From VAZQ01 sp036557665 (GTDB lineage: Bacteria; Pseudomonadota; Alphaproteobacteria; Rhizobiales; Xanthobacteraceae): 64,000 bases of DNA. Under the pieces are notes generated by a model. It was not told the DNA's origin and ran no database searches. It saw only the letters and a list, made by a program, of their open reading frames with translations. A program made the position numbers and the translations under genes. The first letter of the stretch is position 1, and every line of letters begins with the position of its first letter. Positions 17,731 through 26,647 of this stretch are shown here, piece after piece. The stretch lies in NCBI GenBank assembly GCA_036557665.1, contig DATBHG010000069.1, forward strand, positions 1 to 64,000. The letters are read 5' to 3'.

Positions 17731-18690
17731 TCAGTCCCCGTTCACGCCACTGAACCGATCGGTGAAGATTTGCTCTATAGGAGGAAGGTCGGTGATGCCG
17801 CCCAACGCCGCGAGCGCGAGCGAGGCATCGAGCCAGTGCCGCTCGATCTTGGCCGAGGTGGGCCGTTTCAACAGCACGTCGTTGTAATCGAGCTCGGCGA
17901 CTTTACTGTCCTTCTCGCCGGTGAACCTGCGCATGTAGTCGAGCCCGTAGGCGCGGTTCTTCTGCATGTAGGCGGTCGCCTTGTAGATGGCGCGCAGGGT
18001 GCCTTCGACCGCCTTGGGATTGGAATCGATGAGGGCTTGGGTTGCAACCCACACGTCCGGAAGGTTTGCGTCCATTTCCTTGCCGAGATCGATCAGGGAA
18101 CGGCCTTCCCCCGAAAGGATGAGCCGAAACGGCACCGGCGGATTGAGCACGGCCGCGTCGATCTGGCCTGACTTGAGCGTGGGCACCTCCGCCGGGGCGC
18201 CAAGCGGAACGGTCTCGACCTGCACGCCTGCATGCTTTGCGGCCCAGAGGGCATAGAAGTCGCTCGTGGCCCCTTTAGCCGTGATCCCGATCTTCTTGCC
18301 CGCCAGATCGGCCACCGTATGAAAGGGCGAGCTCGCCATCACGACGATGTGCCAGCCATCGGGCTTTGCCGATCCGATACCCACGATTTTTTCCTTGATG
18401 CCTTTCTTCGCCGCCAGCGCGACGCCCGGAGGGAAGAAATCGATGATGTCGGCCGCCCCTGCGGCGAGCGCCTCTTGCGCCGCGGGTCCGCCGCGATAGG
18501 CGGTGATCTCGGCGGCGATACCGTGCTCCTTGTAATAGCCCAGCTCATCCGCGGCATAGACGGGCGCGAACGGTCCGTAAGTGGGAACGGCGAGCCCGAT
18601 CCGGATCGTGCTCTGGGCATGTGCGCCAGCCGCGAGGGCGAGGAGCGTGCCCATGATCGCCACCAAACGGTAGAGCAGAGAATTTTTCAT
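17731..18690 (-). CDS. ABC transporter substrate-binding protein, SsuA/THI5-like (NMT1)
   Basis: 319 residues from the ATG at 18690, which has GGAGGAACC just upstream. A longer frame upstream lacks this. The signal peptide is residues 1-25 (LLYRLVAIMGTLLALAAGAHA, cleavage after AHA). The mature protein shows STIRIGLAVPTYGPFAPVYAADELGYYKEHG, AYRGGPAAQEALAAGAADI and ADLAGKKIGITAKGATSDFYALW, as in nitrate/sulfonate/taurine/pyrimidine-precursor binding proteins. It is the first gene of the minus-strand operon that continues through permease, ATPase, permease, HyuA, HyuB and PAP2. The natural ligand may be a hydantoin-like ring compound (inference from context). Confidence 0.9.
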   Translation of the reverse strand: MKNSLLYRLVAIMGTLLALAAGAHAQSTIRIGLAVPTYGPFAPVYAADELGYYKEHGIAAEITAYRGGPAAQEALAAGAADIIDFFPPGVALAAKKGIKEKIVGIGSAKPDGWHIVVMASSPFHTVADLAGKKIGITAKGATSDFYALWAAKHAGVQVETVPLGAPAEVPTLKSGQIDAAVLNPPVPFRLILSGEGRSLIDLGKEMDANLPDVWVATQALIDSNPKAVEGTLRAIYKATAYMQKNRAYGLDYMRRFTGEKDSKVAELDYNDVLLKRPTSAKIERHWLDASLALAALGGITDLPPIEQIFTDRFSGVNGD

Positions 18691-18799
18691 GCGGTTCCTC
18701 CCTGGATTGTTGCACTCCGGCGGAGGGAGGAATGGTAACAGATCGATACCCGGTGTCCGAGTCTTCAAACGGCACCGTGAGCTTTGTGACGCAGCGCTG

Positions 18800-18931
18800 T
18801 TAATGCGGCTGCGGCGCGTCCTTGCGGCACACCTGGGCGTGGCCGATGGGGGAAACGAAGTCGCCGCAGCTGTCGCAACCTGTGAGCAGGAGGGCGAGCA
18901 CAATCATCGCCGCGGCACGGCACGCCGTCAT
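18800..18931 (-). CDS. Small putative lipoprotein
   Basis: 43 residues from the ATG at 18931; a longer start at 18988 is also open. The N-terminus is a short lipoprotein signal with the lipobox LLTGC, and the mature part (CDSCGDFVSPIGHAQVCRKDAPQPH) is rich in cysteines. Tiny cysteine-rich lipoproteins of this style are found in Hyphomicrobiales, but I know no function. It sits between the ABC operon and a membrane-protein gene with its own spacing. The call rests on the lipobox alone. Confidence 0.5.
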   Translation of the reverse strand: MTACRAAAMIVLALLLTGCDSCGDFVSPIGHAQVCRKDAPQPH

Positions 18932-19049
18932 CTGCCAGCCCACCTGCCGGATCAGTGTGAGTCGCCCCTCAGGCCGCCCCGTTTCCATGAAACCCCGTCA
19001 CCAACGCCGGCGCGCCGTCCGCGCATCTCGGGCTTGGTAGCGCGATTTT

Positions 19050-19553
19050 TTAGCGGATTTGCGGCGGAGGACGAGCTGATCTCGGCAGCATCGATGGGTC
19101 ACCGGAGCCGAACAGCGGTTTCCAGAAGCCGGCATTCCAGCCGGCAACGGCCCAATAGGCCAGGCCGCCCGCAAGACCTGCGGCGATGACCGCCAGGGGC
19201 TGATTGAGCGGAATGCGGCTCTCGTCCAGCGATCCGAACAAGCTCCATGCAACCCAGGCCGAAACGGCGCCATTGGCGGCGTGGAACATCCAGGAGCGCA
19301 GCGCGAAGACCTCAGAAAGCAGGATGCCGACGGCGGTCGGCAGCCACATGACGCTGAGCAGGATGATGAGCAGCACCGGCGCCGCGAACGCATACCCGTA
19401 GATCGCGATTGCCCGCGCCTCCACATCGAACGATTCGATGTGCCCGATCTTCCAGGATCCGAACAGAATCACCAGCGTGCCCGCGAGCACAGCGACGAAA
19501 TAGCCGAGCGGCACAATGAGGAAGCGCAGCAGCAGGCGCGGGAGGGAATCCAT
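19050..19553 (-). CDS. Hypothetical membrane protein with four TM helices
   Basis: 167 residues from the ATG at 19553, eight bases after the rlmN stop; a longer frame overlaps rlmN and is not needed. Hydrophobic segments are at about residues 9-31, 48-68, 82-102 and 124-142. WLPTAVGILLSEVFALRSWMFHAANG is a recognisable conserved-looking stretch, seen in short Rhizobiales membrane proteins encoded next to rlmN. The function is unknown. The close spacing suggests cotranscription with rlmN. Confidence 0.75.
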   Translation of the reverse strand: MDSLPRLLLRFLIVPLGYFVAVLAGTLVILFGSWKIGHIESFDVEARAIAIYGYAFAAPVLLIILLSVMWLPTAVGILLSEVFALRSWMFHAANGAVSAWVAWSLFGSLDESRIPLNQPLAVIAAGLAGGLAYWAVAGWNAGFWKPLFGSGDPSMLPRSARPPPQIR

Positions 19554-19561
19554 GACGAGGA

Positions 19562-20827
19562 TCAGTCCGTGATTGCCATGGCGCGCAGCGCGAGCCGCTC
19601 GCGGGCAGACAGCTTTTCGGTTGCGCTTTTGAGCTGCCCACAAGCGGCGAGAATATCGCGACCGCGCGGCGTGCGCACAGGGGAAGCGTAGCCGGCGTTG
19701 AAGACGATCTCGGAGAAGGCTTCGATCTGATCCCACTCGGAGCATTCGTACCGGGTGCCGGGCCAGGGGTTGAACGGAATGAGATTGATCTTGGCGGGGA
19801 TGCCCTTGAGCAGCTGCACCAGCGCCTTGGCATCGGCGGCGGAGTCGTTGACGCCCTTGAGCATCACGTATTCGAAGGTGATGCGGCGCGCATTCGAGAG
19901 TGCAGGATATGCGCGACAGGCCTGCAGCAGCTGCTGGATAGGATATTTGCGATTGAGCGGAACAAGCTCGTTGCGCAGCTCATCGCGCGCCGCATGCAGC
20001 GAAACGGCGAGCATGCAGCCGATCTCTTTGCCTGAGCGCGCAATGTTCGGCACCACGCCCGATGTGGAGAGCGTGATCCGGCGCTTCGATATTGCAATGC
20101 CCTCGCCGTCGGCGGCAATGAGCAGGGCGTCGCGCACGGCCTCGAAATTGTAGAGCGGCTCGCCCATGCCCATCATCACGATGTTGGAGACGAGGCGCGC
20201 GCCGCTCCCCCTGGTGCCCGCCGCGGATGCCGGCGCCTGACCGGGGCTCGGCCAATCGCCGAGACGATCCCGCGCAACCATGATCTGGCCGACGATCTCT
20301 CCCGCCGTCAGGTTGCGCACCAGGCGTTGGGTGCCGGTGTGGCAGAACGAGCAGGTGAGCGTGCACCCGATCTGGCTGGAGAGACAGAGGGTGCCGCGGT
20401 CAGGCTCGGGAATGTAGACGCACTCGATCTCGTGCGGCCGTCCGCCTGCGTAAGCGCCCGGAAGCCGCAGCAGCCATTTGCGGGTACCGTCAACGGAGGT
20501 CTGCTCCGCCACAACATCCGGACGCGCCAGGGTGTAGTGAGCATCGAGCAGGGCACGCAATTCCTTCGACACGCTCGTCATTTCCCCAAAATGCCGGGCG
20601 CCGCGCACATAGAGCCATTGCCAGAGCTGCTGCACCCGCATCCTCTGCTGCGCCTGCGGCACTCCAATGGCCGCGAGCGCCTGGGCCAGCTCGGCTCGCG
20701 ACAGGCCGATCAGCGAAGGTTTGGCGGGCGCGACGTAACGCTCGAGCGAGACCTTTTCCACGAAGCCGGTCGGAGGCGGGAGGGGCTCGATTGAAGCCAT
20801 ATGAGGGTGAGACAGCGGATCGCTCAT
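19562..20827 (-). CDS. rlmN: 23S rRNA (adenine2503-C2)-methyltransferase, radical SAM
   Basis: 421 residues from the ATG at 20827. The open frame continues upstream but overlaps the DUF72 gene. It methylates A2503 of 23S rRNA and A37 of some tRNAs. The radical SAM motif CTLTCSFC (CxxxCxxC) follows the usual SSQIGCTLTC context, and MGMGEPLYNFEAV and the late GRDILAACGQL with the catalytic cysteine are present. The N-terminal helical domain (LERYVAPAKPSLIGLSRAEL) extends the protein slightly beyond E. coli RlmN. It is followed by a small membrane protein. Confidence 0.95.
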   Translation of the reverse strand: MSDPLSHPHMASIEPLPPPTGFVEKVSLERYVAPAKPSLIGLSRAELAQALAAIGVPQAQQRMRVQQLWQWLYVRGARHFGEMTSVSKELRALLDAHYTLARPDVVAEQTSVDGTRKWLLRLPGAYAGGRPHEIECVYIPEPDRGTLCLSSQIGCTLTCSFCHTGTQRLVRNLTAGEIVGQIMVARDRLGDWPSPGQAPASAAGTRGSGARLVSNIVMMGMGEPLYNFEAVRDALLIAADGEGIAISKRRITLSTSGVVPNIARSGKEIGCMLAVSLHAARDELRNELVPLNRKYPIQQLLQACRAYPALSNARRITFEYVMLKGVNDSAADAKALVQLLKGIPAKINLIPFNPWPGTRYECSEWDQIEAFSEIVFNAGYASPVRTPRGRDILAACGQLKSATEKLSARERLALRAMAITD

Positions 20828-20865
20828 TGGCGGGTAGATAGGGCGCGCCGAGCCTGAACGATAGA

Positions 20866-21651
20866 TCATCCGAGCTGCTCGATGAGCGCCATAGCAGCTG
20901 CCGGAGCGCGCGCCTTGGCGCCGGCGATCATGTAGATATACACGTCCCGGTCCTGCTTCATCGGGGGGTGACCCGCCACGGCGGGGAGGTCTTTCGGCAC
21001 GCCGCCATCGGCCCAAGCCCTGGCGCGCTTGGCCCAAACTTCGAGCATGGATGGGCGATATCCGGTCTTCACCTTTTCGGACGTGCGCTGCAGGCGAGCA
21101 TAGACGAAATCGGCAGTGAGGTCGGCGATGAGCGGATGCTTGTCGGAATCGACGAGCGCAATGGCGACAGCTGCCTCGCGCGTGAGGGTAATAAGAGCCG
21201 GATCGACAAAGCTTGCATGTCTTACCTCGATGACGTGCCGCAGCACCCTCCCGTCAAGCCGAGCAGGCAGCAGCCTGAGGAAGCCGGCAAAGTCCTCCGG
21301 CTCGAACTTCTTGTTAGGATGTAGCTGCCACAGTATGGGGCCGAGCTTTGCGCCCATTTCGAGCACGCCGCTCGCAAGGAAAAGCCGGATCGATTCTCCC
21401 GCTTCCGCCAGCACACGCCGGTGAGTGGCATAGCGCGGCGCCTTAACGGAAAAGACAAAATCATCCGGCGTCTCGCGGGCCCACTTACGAAAGCTCTCCG
21501 GCCTCTGCGTCCGGTAGAAGGTACCGTTGATCTCGATCGAGGTCAGCTTTCGGCTGGCGTATTCAAGCTCGCGCGCGTGCGGCAATCCGGCCGGGTAGAA
21601 CTCGCCGCGCCACGGTTTGAAGTCCCATCCGCCGATGCCGACACGGATCAT
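20866..21651 (-). CDS. DUF72 family TIM-barrel protein
   Basis: 261 residues. Begins MIRVGIGGWDFKPWRGEFYPAG with the ELEYASRKLTSIEINGTFYRTQR block, and carries FSVKAPRYATH and IEVRHASFVD. These are hallmarks of the DUF72 (YecE-like) family, whose role is not established although a TIM-barrel fold is known. It lies upstream of rlmN on the same strand with 38 bases between. Confidence 0.92.
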   Translation of the reverse strand: MIRVGIGGWDFKPWRGEFYPAGLPHARELEYASRKLTSIEINGTFYRTQRPESFRKWARETPDDFVFSVKAPRYATHRRVLAEAGESIRLFLASGVLEMGAKLGPILWQLHPNKKFEPEDFAGFLRLLPARLDGRVLRHVIEVRHASFVDPALITLTREAAVAIALVDSDKHPLIADLTADFVYARLQRTSEKVKTGYRPSMLEVWAKRARAWADGGVPKDLPAVAGHPPMKQDRDVYIYMIAGAKARAPAAAMALIEQLG

Positions 21652-21714
21652 GCCTGTGCAGCGACCCTTGCAATGAAGCTCCGATTTTACGGTATCTGCA
21701 CGCTCTTAGTCCCG

Positions 21715-22365
21715 TTACCGGCACTCCTGCTCGATCTTGTCGAGCGCCTGGGCAAGCCCTTTGAGCGAATACTGGTCGGTAGACTGGGTGCCGCGTCCCG
21801 AAGTGCCCTTCACGGTCAAGTCTCCGCCCTTGCGCATGGCGTCCAACATGCGCGCTTCCTCATTGAGATTCTTGATCCACGCGCCGTCGTTCTGGGTGTA
21901 CATCGCGAACTTGGCAGCGCCGATCTCCGCGGTCGCGTCCGAGCTCGTCTTGAAAGGGTAACCGACGATCACGGACACCTCATTCCTGACCTTCTCTGCC
22001 GGCCGGCTGGAGACGAACATGTAGGAAGGATCGCGACTGCGGCCGGCCGGCTCGGTCTTCGAGCTCTTCGGCTTGGCGAGCGCAAAGCAGATCTTGTTAC
22101 CTCCGGGAGACGCGGTGTAGGCCCCCCAATCGGCATACTGTCCAAGCAGGGTCGGATGCGTCTCGGCTGCGGCTCCCGTTGGGGCATGGGCCGGCGCCGC
22201 AGGTTTGGCAGCGGCAGCCTTCGGGGCGGCAGGCTTGGGCGCGGCAGGCTTGGCGGGAGGAGCTGGCTGGGGCGCCGCCGCCGGTTGCTGCGCGACCGAG
22301 GCTGAGGGCAGGGAGCCCACGAGCGCGATGCACAAGGCACCCGCAAGCATGCGAAACCACAACAT
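21715..22365 (-). CDS. Invasion-associated locus B (IalB) family exported protein
   Basis: 216 residues from the ATG at 22365 (GGAGA seven bases upstream). The signal peptide (MLWFRMLAGALCIALVGSLPSASVA) is followed by an alanine/proline/lysine-rich linker of about 45 residues (repeats of PKPAAPKAA type). The IalB domain then follows (WGAYTASPGGNKICFALAKPK, MFVSSRPAEKVRNEVSVIVGYPF, FAMYTQNDGAWIKN). IalB-family proteins are periplasmic or envelope-associated in alphaproteobacteria; in Bartonella they are linked to host-cell invasion, but most members are of unknown role. It is divergent from the oxidoreductase gene at 22462. Confidence 0.88.
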   Translation of the reverse strand: MLWFRMLAGALCIALVGSLPSASVAQQPAAAPQPAPPAKPAAPKPAAPKAAAAKPAAPAHAPTGAAAETHPTLLGQYADWGAYTASPGGNKICFALAKPKSSKTEPAGRSRDPSYMFVSSRPAEKVRNEVSVIVGYPFKTSSDATAEIGAAKFAMYTQNDGAWIKNLNEEARMLDAMRKGGDLTVKGTSGRGTQSTDQYSLKGLAQALDKIEQECR

Positions 22366-22461
22366 AGGGCGTCTCCGTGGAGGCCGCAATTTGAGCTAAC
22401 ATCAAGCCAATGCTGGGCAAATCCGGCAATGTGAAGGCAAAACATATCGAGCGATTCGGCG

Positions 22462-23442
22462 ATGAAAGCGATTCTCTGTCAGCGGTTTGGCACCCCGGAC
22501 GAGCTCGTCCTTGCGGATCTCCCCGAGCCCGTCGCGGACCCGGGAGAAATTGTGGTCAAGGTCGAGGCCGTAGGGCTCAATTTCTTCGATACGCTGATTA
22601 TCGCCGGCAAGTATCAGACCAAGCCGCCCTTCCCCTTCTCACCGGGAGGAGAGCTCGCTGGGGTTGTGGACAGCATCGGGCCGGGAGTAGCGGGCTTTGA
22701 GCCGGGCGACCGGGTGATGGGCTACACGAATTTCAATGCGGCGCGGGAACGCACGGCAGTCGCTGCCGACAACGTTGTGAAGATCCCGGACGATCTCGAT
22801 TTCGAAAAGGCCGCCGCTCTGACCATTACCTATGGCACCGCGTATCATGCCCTCAAGCACCGCGCGGACATGCAGCCGAACGAGACTCTGGTTGTGCTCG
22901 GGGCGGCAGGCGGAGTAGGCCTTGCGGCGGTGGAATTGGGCCTCGCCATGGGGGCGGGGGTGATTGCCTGCGTTTCGAGCGATGAAAAGCGGGACTTTGT
23001 GCGCGCACATGGGGCGCATCAGGTCGTCAATTACGCGAAGGAAGATCTGCGCGGGGCCTTGAGGCACGCCGGGGGAGAGCATGGAATTGACGTCGTGTTC
23101 GACCCGGTTGGCGGCCCCTACAGCGAGCCGGCGTTGCGTTCGCTCGCGTGGGGAGGCCGTCATCTGGTCATCGGCTTTGCCGCCGGCGAGATTCCGAAAA
23201 TTCCGCTCAATATCGTCCTGCTGAAAGGCTGTTCCGTGCTTGGGGTGTACTGGGGTGCGTGGGTTCGGCATGAAACCGGGCAATACAGAGCAGCTCTCGG
23301 CCAGCTCACGCAGTGGTGTGCGCAGGGCAAGCTCTCCTGCCACATTCAGAGGACATACCCCCTGGCCGAGACCCCGGCGGCGCTCAAGGCACTGGCGGAT
23401 CGCAGCGTGATGGGCAAGCTGGTGCTCAGCTGCCGGTTATGA
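22462..23442 (+). CDS. NADPH:quinone oxidoreductase-like MDR protein
   Basis: 326 residues, zinc-free medium-chain dehydrogenase/reductase. Begins MKAILCQRFGTPDELVLADLPE; the GroES-like domain is followed by a Rossmann nucleotide site GAAGGVGLAAVELGLAMGAGV (about residues 150-170). The C-terminal KIPLNIVLLKGCSVLGVYWG is typical. Zinc-ligand cysteines and histidines are absent. It reduces quinones, enones or other small electrophiles with NADPH. It is divergently transcribed from the IalB gene. Confidence 0.92.
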   Translation: MKAILCQRFGTPDELVLADLPEPVADPGEIVVKVEAVGLNFFDTLIIAGKYQTKPPFPFSPGGELAGVVDSIGPGVAGFEPGDRVMGYTNFNAARERTAVAADNVVKIPDDLDFEKAAALTITYGTAYHALKHRADMQPNETLVVLGAAGGVGLAAVELGLAMGAGVIACVSSDEKRDFVRAHGAHQVVNYAKEDLRGALRHAGGEHGIDVVFDPVGGPYSEPALRSLAWGGRHLVIGFAAGEIPKIPLNIVLLKGCSVLGVYWGAWVRHETGQYRAALGQLTQWCAQGKLSCHIQRTYPLAETPAALKALADRSVMGKLVLSCRL

Positions 23443-23466
23443 GATATCGGGCTCAGGGAGCAGGAA

Positions 23467-23862
23467 TCAGGGATTCGACGATCTGAAGCCTGATTTCTGA
23501 CTTCTGATCGCTGACAATGCGGCTTGTGCTGCGCTCCGATGCTCGGGACGCATGTGTCCGGCCACCATCCTGATGGCCGTAAGCAAGACGGCGGCATCAT
23601 CCCCATAACCGACCAATGGAAGCATGTCGGGCACCAGGTCGAAAGGCAAAAGAAAATAAGCGAGGGCGGCGACCAGCGCCGCTTTCACCTGCAGCGGCGT
23701 CCTGTGGTCGAAGGCGCAATAGTATGCGGCCAGAAGGTCCTCGGCGAAGGGCAGACCCGCGGCGACGCGCTTGGCCTTTCCCCAGAACTCGCGCCGTACG
23801 CGTTCGGCCTGCTCAGATATGTCACGACTAGACATTCGTGCGCTGGCTGCGCCCGTGGACAT
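23467..23862 (-). CDS. YkvA (DUF1232) family protein
   Basis: 131 residues. The DUF1232 core is KAALVAALAYFLLPFDLVPDMLPLVGYGDDAAVLLTAIRMV (about residues 62-102), with a hydrophobic helix and the invariant P-D-x-P-x-x-G-x-x-D/D pattern. The function is unknown; many members are small single-pass membrane proteins. GGAG seven bases before the ATG supports this start. It is convergent with the oxidoreductase gene, with 24 bases between. Confidence 0.88.
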   Translation of the reverse strand: MSTGAASARMSSRDISEQAERVRREFWGKAKRVAAGLPFAEDLLAAYYCAFDHRTPLQVKAALVAALAYFLLPFDLVPDMLPLVGYGDDAAVLLTAIRMVAGHMRPEHRSAAQAALSAIRSQKSGFRSSNP

Positions 23863-24104
23863 TGGTTTGCTCCGTTCCTCTTGCCCGCCCTACCGCAGGC
23901 TCGGGTGACATGGATATGACGATGTAGGGAGGAGGCGCGCCCCCTTCCATAGCTTCGACCGTGGCAAAGTCTCGCTCACCTGCCCCATAGACGCGTGACG
24001 AGCGGGCACTCTCGCCAATCTGCCCGGCTCCGATCCCCCCGATCAGGCGGGGGGTGCTCGGGCGCTTGGAAGCGCGATCGGCCGGCTACACTATCTTGTC
24101 TGCT

Positions 24105-24404
24105 TCATTTTGCCTGCTCCGCGAGCCGGTCCATCTCCTGCGCAAGCTTGATATCGCGCTCGGTGACCCCGCCAGCATCATGGGTGGCGAGCGTTACCTC
24201 GACCTTGTTGTAGACATTGAACCACTCGGGATGATGGTCGAGCTTTTCCGCGATCAAAGCCGCCCGAGCCATGAAACCGAACGCCTCGTTGAAGTCCTTG
24301 AAAGCGAATTTCCTGCTGATGGCGTCGCGACCGTCGACTTCGGCCCATCCATCAAGCCTGGCGAGCGCTGCCTGGCGCGCACTGCCGGTCAGTTTCTCGG
24401 CCAT
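24105..24404 (-). CDS. phhB: Pterin-4a-carbinolamine dehydratase
   Basis: 99 residues from the ATG at 24404 (AGGAG eight bases upstream); a longer frame is not supported. The family core LIAEKLDHHPEWFNVYNKVEVTLATHDAGGVTERD contains the catalytic histidines of the HHPEW motif. The enzyme recycles 4a-hydroxytetrahydrobiopterin after aromatic amino acid hydroxylation, and homologues are also widespread in bacteria lacking phenylalanine hydroxylase. It is divergent from typA. Confidence 0.93.
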   Translation of the reverse strand: MAEKLTGSARQAALARLDGWAEVDGRDAISRKFAFKDFNEAFGFMARAALIAEKLDHHPEWFNVYNKVEVTLATHDAGGVTERDIKLAQEMDRLAEQAK

Positions 24405-24522
24405 ACCGGAGCTCCTGTTGGCGCAATCGCCGCGCCAGACCGGCGGATTGCCTGGCGCGGGTTGATGACTATATTGCCGGCGAAAGCGGGCCCTTGCGGC
24501 CCGCATTGGTTTTCATTCCACC

Positions 24523-26346
24523 ATGAATCTGCGCAACGTTGCAATCATCGCTCATGTCGACCATGGCAAGACCACTTTGGTCGATCGGCTGCTCCAGCAG
24601 TCGGGAGCGCTGCGCGAAAACCAGCGTGTCGCCGAGCGCGCGCTGGACTCCAATGACCTCGAGCGTGAGCGCGGCATCACCATCCTTGCCAAGGTAACGT
24701 CCATCCTCTGGGAGGATACCCGCATCAACATCGTCGATACCCCTGGTCACGCAGATTTCGGGGGCGAGGTGGAGCGTATCCTCAACATGGTCGATGGCGC
24801 GCTGGTGCTGGTGGATGCCGCCGAAGGGCCGTTGCCGCAGACGAAGTTCGTGGTCTCCAAGGCGCTCAAGGTTGGCCTCAAGCCCATTGTCATCATCAAC
24901 AAGGTCGATCGGCCGGATGCGCGGCCGGCCGCGGTGGTCAACGAGGTATTCGATCTTTTTGCCGCCCTGGACGCGAGCGAGGAGCAGCTCGATTTTCCCA
25001 TCCTCTACGGCTCCGCCAAGCAGGGCTGGATGGCCGCTGCGCCCGAAGGCCCCAGAGACCGCGGCATGACTGCGCTGTTCAATCTGGTCATCGAGCACGT
25101 GGCGGCCCCCAGCGTCGAGGAGGGACCGTTCCGGATGCTGGGCACCATTCTCGAGGCCAATCCCTATCTGGGGCGCATCGTCACAGGGCGCATCACCTCG
25201 GGAATGGTGGAACCCAATCAGAGCGTGAAGGTCATCGATCGCAACGGCAAGCACATCGAGGAAGGGCGTGTCACCAAGGTGCTGGCGTTTCGAGGTCTCG
25301 AGCGCACCGGCGTGGAACAAGCCTTTGCCGGCGACATTGTCGCACTTGCCGGCCTGCCGGAGGCGACGGTTTCCCACACCATCTGCGCGCCCGAGGTCAG
25401 TCAGCCGCTGCCCGCGCAACCGATCGATCCGCCGACGCTCGCAATGACATTCCGGATCAATGACTCTCCGCTCGCCGGGACTGATGGCGACAAGGTGCAA
25501 AGCCGGGTTATCCGCGAGCGCCTGTTGCGCGAGGCGGAAGGCAATGTCGCGCTCCGCGTCAGTGAATCGACCGAGAAGGACTCCATGGAGGTGGCGGGCC
25601 GGGGCGAGCTGCAGCTCGGCATCCTCATTGAGACGATGCGCCGCGAAGGATTCGAGCTCTCCGTATCTCGGCCGAAGGTGCTGCTCGAGCGCAGCGTGGA
25701 CGGTGACCTGATGGAGCCGATCGAGGAAGTGGTCATCGACGTCGACCAGGAGCATACCGGCATAGTCGTGGAGAAGCTTTCGGGCCGCAAAGGCGAGATG
25801 GTCGAGATGCGACCCTCGGGTGGAGGTCGCACGCGCCTGGTGTTCCATGCGCCTACGCGCGGCCTGATCGGATACCAAGGCGAGCTGCTCACGGACACGC
25901 GCGGCACGGCGGTCATGAACCGGCTGTTTCACCGGTACGAGAGCTATCGCGGCGAGATTGCGGGCCGCCGCAATGGTGTCCTGATATCGAACGATCAGGG
26001 CGAGGCGGTTGCCTACGCGCTGTGGAACCTGGAAGATCGCGGACCGATGATGATCGAGCCCGGCTGGAAGGTTTATCGTGGAATGATCATTGGCGAGCAT
26101 ACCCGCGGCAACGATCTCGAGGTCAACGTGCTCAAGGGAAAGAAGCTCACGAATATCCGCACCCATGCCAAGGACGAGGCGGTACGGCTGATCCCTCCCA
26201 TCCAGATGACGCTGGAGAAGGCGCTCGCCTATATCGCCGACGATGAGCTGGTGGAGGTCACCCCAAAAGCGATCCGGCTGCGCAAGAGGCTGCTCGATCC
26301 CAACGATCGCAAGCGGGAGGTCCGGCGCAAGGAACGTGCGGCGTAA
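24523..26346 (+). CDS. typA: Translational GTPase TypA/BipA
   Basis: 607 residues, full length. The G domain has G1 AHVDHGKTTLVDRLL, the switch-I region ERERGITILAKVTS, G3 DTPGHADF and G4 NKVDRPDA. EF-G-like domains III and V and the TypA C-terminal domain follow (GRRNGVLISNDQGEAVAYALWNLEDRG). TypA is a ribosome-binding GTPase needed for growth at low temperature and under stress in many bacteria. It is a monocistronic-looking gene divergent from phhB. Confidence 0.97.
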   Translation: MNLRNVAIIAHVDHGKTTLVDRLLQQSGALRENQRVAERALDSNDLERERGITILAKVTSILWEDTRINIVDTPGHADFGGEVERILNMVDGALVLVDAAEGPLPQTKFVVSKALKVGLKPIVIINKVDRPDARPAAVVNEVFDLFAALDASEEQLDFPILYGSAKQGWMAAAPEGPRDRGMTALFNLVIEHVAAPSVEEGPFRMLGTILEANPYLGRIVTGRITSGMVEPNQSVKVIDRNGKHIEEGRVTKVLAFRGLERTGVEQAFAGDIVALAGLPEATVSHTICAPEVSQPLPAQPIDPPTLAMTFRINDSPLAGTDGDKVQSRVIRERLLREAEGNVALRVSESTEKDSMEVAGRGELQLGILIETMRREGFELSVSRPKVLLERSVDGDLMEPIEEVVIDVDQEHTGIVVEKLSGRKGEMVEMRPSGGGRTRLVFHAPTRGLIGYQGELLTDTRGTAVMNRLFHRYESYRGEIAGRRNGVLISNDQGEAVAYALWNLEDRGPMMIEPGWKVYRGMIIGEHTRGNDLEVNVLKGKKLTNIRTHAKDEAVRLIPPIQMTLEKALAYIADDELVEVTPKAIRLRKRLLDPNDRKREVRRKERAA

Positions 26347-26647
26347 TCCGGTCACGCAATCTCAGACTGCGAATCATCCGAGAGATGCTCTCTTGTGAAG
26401 CTCTGCTCCTGAGCGGAGTTTGCGGGCGCAGCCGATAGAGCCGCAGCGCAATGGCGCAATTTTTCTCCAGCCTGCGTGTCGTCACGGCCACATGCGATGA
26501 TGGCGCCAACTTCTCTCGATTTTTCGCGGGTTTATGCGGGGGCCTCGGTCGCGCCGGAGGCCTGGAATCCGGGGTGGGCATGCTGCCGTTAACCTCGGGT
26601 TAAACATAGCTCTTGAAGGAACGCTCCGTGCTTGCTTGTATCAGCAC
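26347..26647. other. 301-base gap between typA and the GNAT gene, with a CtrA-like box
   Basis: It holds the end of the typA transcription unit and the upstream region of the GNAT gene. The only distinct element I can see is the TTAA-N7-TTAAC motif at 26588-26603, described separately. No RNA gene or convincing ORF is visible. Confidence 0.5.
26588..26603. promoter_or_regulatory. CtrA-like box
   Basis: Read on the minus strand this is TTAACCCGAGGTTAAC, an exact TTAA-N7-TTAAC match to the CtrA consensus of alphaproteobacteria. On the plus strand it forms a TTAACC/GGTTAA inverted repeat with a three-base centre. It lies 44 bases before the ATG of the GNAT gene. Confidence 0.4.

Noticed and set aside
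24469..26355. 628-codon open frame on the minus strand opposite typA
   Set aside because: typA is intact and conserved on the other strand. High GC gives long antisense frames; no family resemblance was seen in the antisense product.
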